Shown here piece after piece: positions 5,738 to 6,935 of a stretch of 6,935 nt of DNA. The position numbers and the translations under genes were made by a program. A model generated the notes under the pieces. That model made no database searches and was not told where the DNA came from. It saw nothing but the letters and a program-made list of their open reading frames with translations. Source of the DNA: Leucothrix mucor (GTDB lineage: Bacteria > Pseudomonadota > Gammaproteobacteria > Thiotrichales > Thiotrichaceae); NCBI GenBank assembly GCA_011322515.1, contig DRMS01000016.1, forward strand, positions 1 through 6,935. Direction: 5' to 3'. Positions within the stretch are counted from its first letter, which is position 1; the number at the start of each line of letters is the position of its first letter.

Positions 5738-6787
5738 ATGGAATTACTTGTATTATATTTTTCCCTGTCTATCGGGATCTCTTTTTTATGTTCAATCATG
5801 GAATCAGTTCTACTCTCTACCACCATGTCTTATGTCTCAATGATGGAAAAAAATCGTCCTAAAATCGGCGCCTTATTGAAGTCACAAAAAACGAGCATTA
5901 ATAAATCAATCGCTTCAATTTTGATTCTTAACACGGTTGCTAATACCTTAGGTGCAGCCGCAGTTGGTGCGCAGGCAGAGTTTGTTTTTGGCTCTGGTGC
6001 GGTCTTTTATGTTGCTGCGATACTCACCTTTGGTATTCTGTTTTTCTCAGAAATCATTCCTAAAACTATTGGTGTTGTCCATTGGAAGGCAATAGCACCT
6101 ATTGCCGCTTATATTATTCGCTTTTTTATCTGGCTAACCTTTCCCATTATTATCCTCACACTTTTTGTCACCGATCGTATTTCAAAAGACAAAGACAGCA
6201 TCAATAGTATGAGTAAGGCAGAATTACTTGAAAGTGCTCTGATGAGTGAAAGTGATGGCGTTATTAATGAAAAAGAGTCAGATGTAATTGAAAATGTTCT
6301 TCTTCTTAGTATGATAAAAGTTAAAGATATTTTAACCCCGCGTAGCGTGGTCTTTGCACTAGAAGAAGATAGGACGATTAAAGATATTATAGAAAATGAA
6401 GCAGGGCTATTTCGCTTTTCAAGAGTGCCAATTTATAAGGACAATATTGACAATATAACAGGCATCACCTTGACTAAAAAAATATTCGAACAAGCATTAA
6501 AAGACGATACTGCCACGGTAAAAACAGTCAAAAATAATATTTTCAATATTAATGAAAATATTTCTGTTTCCAAGGCACTGGATCTTTTTATAAAGAAAAA
6601 ACAGCATATGTTTCTGGTGGTGGATTCTTATGGTCAAACCGAAGGCATCGTGACATTAGAAGATTGTATCGAAACCCTGCTGGGCGTTGAGATTATGGAT
6701 GAAAGTGACAAGGTGGAAGATATGCGTGAGCTAGCAAAGGAACAGATGGAAAAAAAGCGCAAACAAAACCAGCAAACCGCAAGCTGA
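5738..6787 (+). CDS. CNNM/DUF21 transmembrane domain protein with CBS pair
   Basis: A membrane protein of 349 residues from the ATG at 5738. The N-terminal half is a DUF21 (CNNM) domain: hydrophobic segments at about 2-27, 58-83, 87-108 and 114-145, the start LSIGISFLCSIMESVLLSTT, and the family motif SEIIPKTIG (104-112). After MSKAELLESALMSESDGVINEKE comes a CBS pair (about 195-318), with KDILTPRSVVFALEED opening the first and VDSYGQTEGIVTLEDCIETLLGVEI closing the second. Such proteins (CorB/CorC/CNNM group) are linked to Mg2+ transport or its regulation, with nucleotide binding by the CBS pair. The C-terminal CorC_HlyC domain found in longer members is missing; instead there is a charged tail of about 30 residues. 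An upstream GTG at 5705 would add 11 polar residues. I prefer the ATG because the first membrane segment follows at once, although only a weak AGG-type site lies upstream of it. The gene is divergent from the regulator and its stop abuts the right-edge region. Confidence 0.9.
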   Translation: MELLVLYFSLSIGISFLCSIMESVLLSTTMSYVSMMEKNRPKIGALLKSQKTSINKSIASILILNTVANTLGAAAVGAQAEFVFGSGAVFYVAAILTFGILFFSEIIPKTIGVVHWKAIAPIAAYIIRFFIWLTFPIIILTLFVTDRISKDKDSINSMSKAELLESALMSESDGVINEKESDVIENVLLLSMIKVKDILTPRSVVFALEEDRTIKDIIENEAGLFRFSRVPIYKDNIDNITGITLTKKIFEQALKDDTATVKTVKNNIFNINENISVSKALDLFIKKKQHMFLVVDSYGQTEGIVTLEDCIETLLGVEIMDESDKVEDMRELAKEQMEKKRKQNQQTAS

Positions 6788-6892
6788 TTATAAAAAATGA
6801 TCTCGCAAAGGGATAGAGTCACAGCGAAATTGTTTTTTAGATAAATAATCGTAATAAACGGTATGACGCAAAAGATGCTGAGTAAGTCCCAT
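6788..6892 (-). CDS. Possible small ORF (34 aa), doubtful
   Basis: An ORF from the ATG at 6892 encodes MGLTQHLLRHTVYYDYLSKK followed by a 14-residue tail ending in DHFL, with its stop directly abutting the CNNM stop codon. An in-frame TTG at 6919 would make it 43 residues; an in-frame TGA at 6926-6928 closes it above that. The only supports are the tidy convergent junction and a perfect TATAAT upstream. No recognised domain and no clear Shine-Dalgarno site are seen, so it may be chance or a gene remnant. Confidence 0.2.
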   Translation of the reverse strand: MGLTQHLLRHTVYYDYLSKKQFRCDSIPLRDHFL

Positions 6893-6919
6893 CTTTTTAG
6901 GTCTCAATCGTTCTGACAA

Positions 6920-6925
6920 ATTATA
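6920..6925 (-). promoter_or_regulatory. Possible -10 box (TATAAT) on the minus strand
   Basis: The minus strand carries a consensus TATAAT here, 27 bases upstream of the ATG of the small ORF at 6892. The matching -35 region would lie beyond the window edge and cannot be checked. Confidence 0.25.
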
Positions 6926-6935
6926 TCAGAGATAA

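Noticed and set aside
6634..6822. 62-codon minus-strand ORF over the end of the CNNM gene
   Set aside because: It is a Ser/Ile-rich shadow of the CBS-domain coding sequence with no start signal.
6798..6838. Possible terminator for the CNNM gene (TCGC ... GCGA followed by TTTTTT)
   Set aside because: The stem is only about 4 bp with a loop of more than 15 nt, so it is not credible.
6788..6922. Resemblance of the minus-strand frame (LSERLRPKKMGLTQHLL) to the N-terminus of RarA-type AAA proteins
   Set aside because: The match is short, the spacing differs and no Walker motifs follow within the window, so it is too weak to call a remnant.

Overview
The window reads as chromosomal DNA from an AT-rich gammaproteobacterium. 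The evidence is a typical proteobacterial BioF C-terminus, a FimX-like degenerate REC-PAS-EAL protein and the codon usage. A sulfur-oxidising or methylotrophic lineage such as Thiotrichales or Methylococcales is my guess only. No rRNA, tRNA, CRISPR array, transposase or prophage gene is visible.

Layout. The left edge (1-485, +) holds the C-terminal ~40% of bioF (biotin synthesis), cut by the window. Convergent to it, 28 bp away, begins a block of three minus-strand genes, transcribed in the order 5381->3585, 3483->1903, 1653->514. The first is a c-di-GMP-type regulator with degenerate domains. The second is a two-domain protein: a formyltransferase-like N-terminus joined by a poly-Ser linker to a GINT1-like sugar-transferase/beta-propeller domain. 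The third is a GT4 glycosyltransferase. The last two look like surface or exopolysaccharide enzymes, and the first could be their regulator, but the co-function is inferred from position only. On the far side of a 356-bp intergenic region lies a divergent plus-strand CNNM/DUF21-CBS membrane protein (5738-6787). The right edge (6788-6935) holds at most a doubtful small ORF on the minus strand.

The most interesting content is non-coding. Two copies of one small non-autonomous mobile element (MITE-like) are present in opposite orientation. The 168-bp copy at 1676-1843 has ~23-bp terminal inverted repeats and a perfect 8-bp flanking direct repeat. The 63-bp copy at 5470-5532 has a 7/8 flanking direct repeat. 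They share an identical 21-bp core. The long copy carries an 84-bp internal hairpin of the 'CTTCGACAAGCTCAGG' repeat type. The size difference of exactly 105 bp equals the distance between two CCCGC direct repeats in the long copy, so the short one can be explained as a precise deletion derivative. The long copy sits 22 bp upstream of the GT4 start codon, and the short one sits inside the intergenic region between the two divergent genes, within an older-looking inverted repeat.
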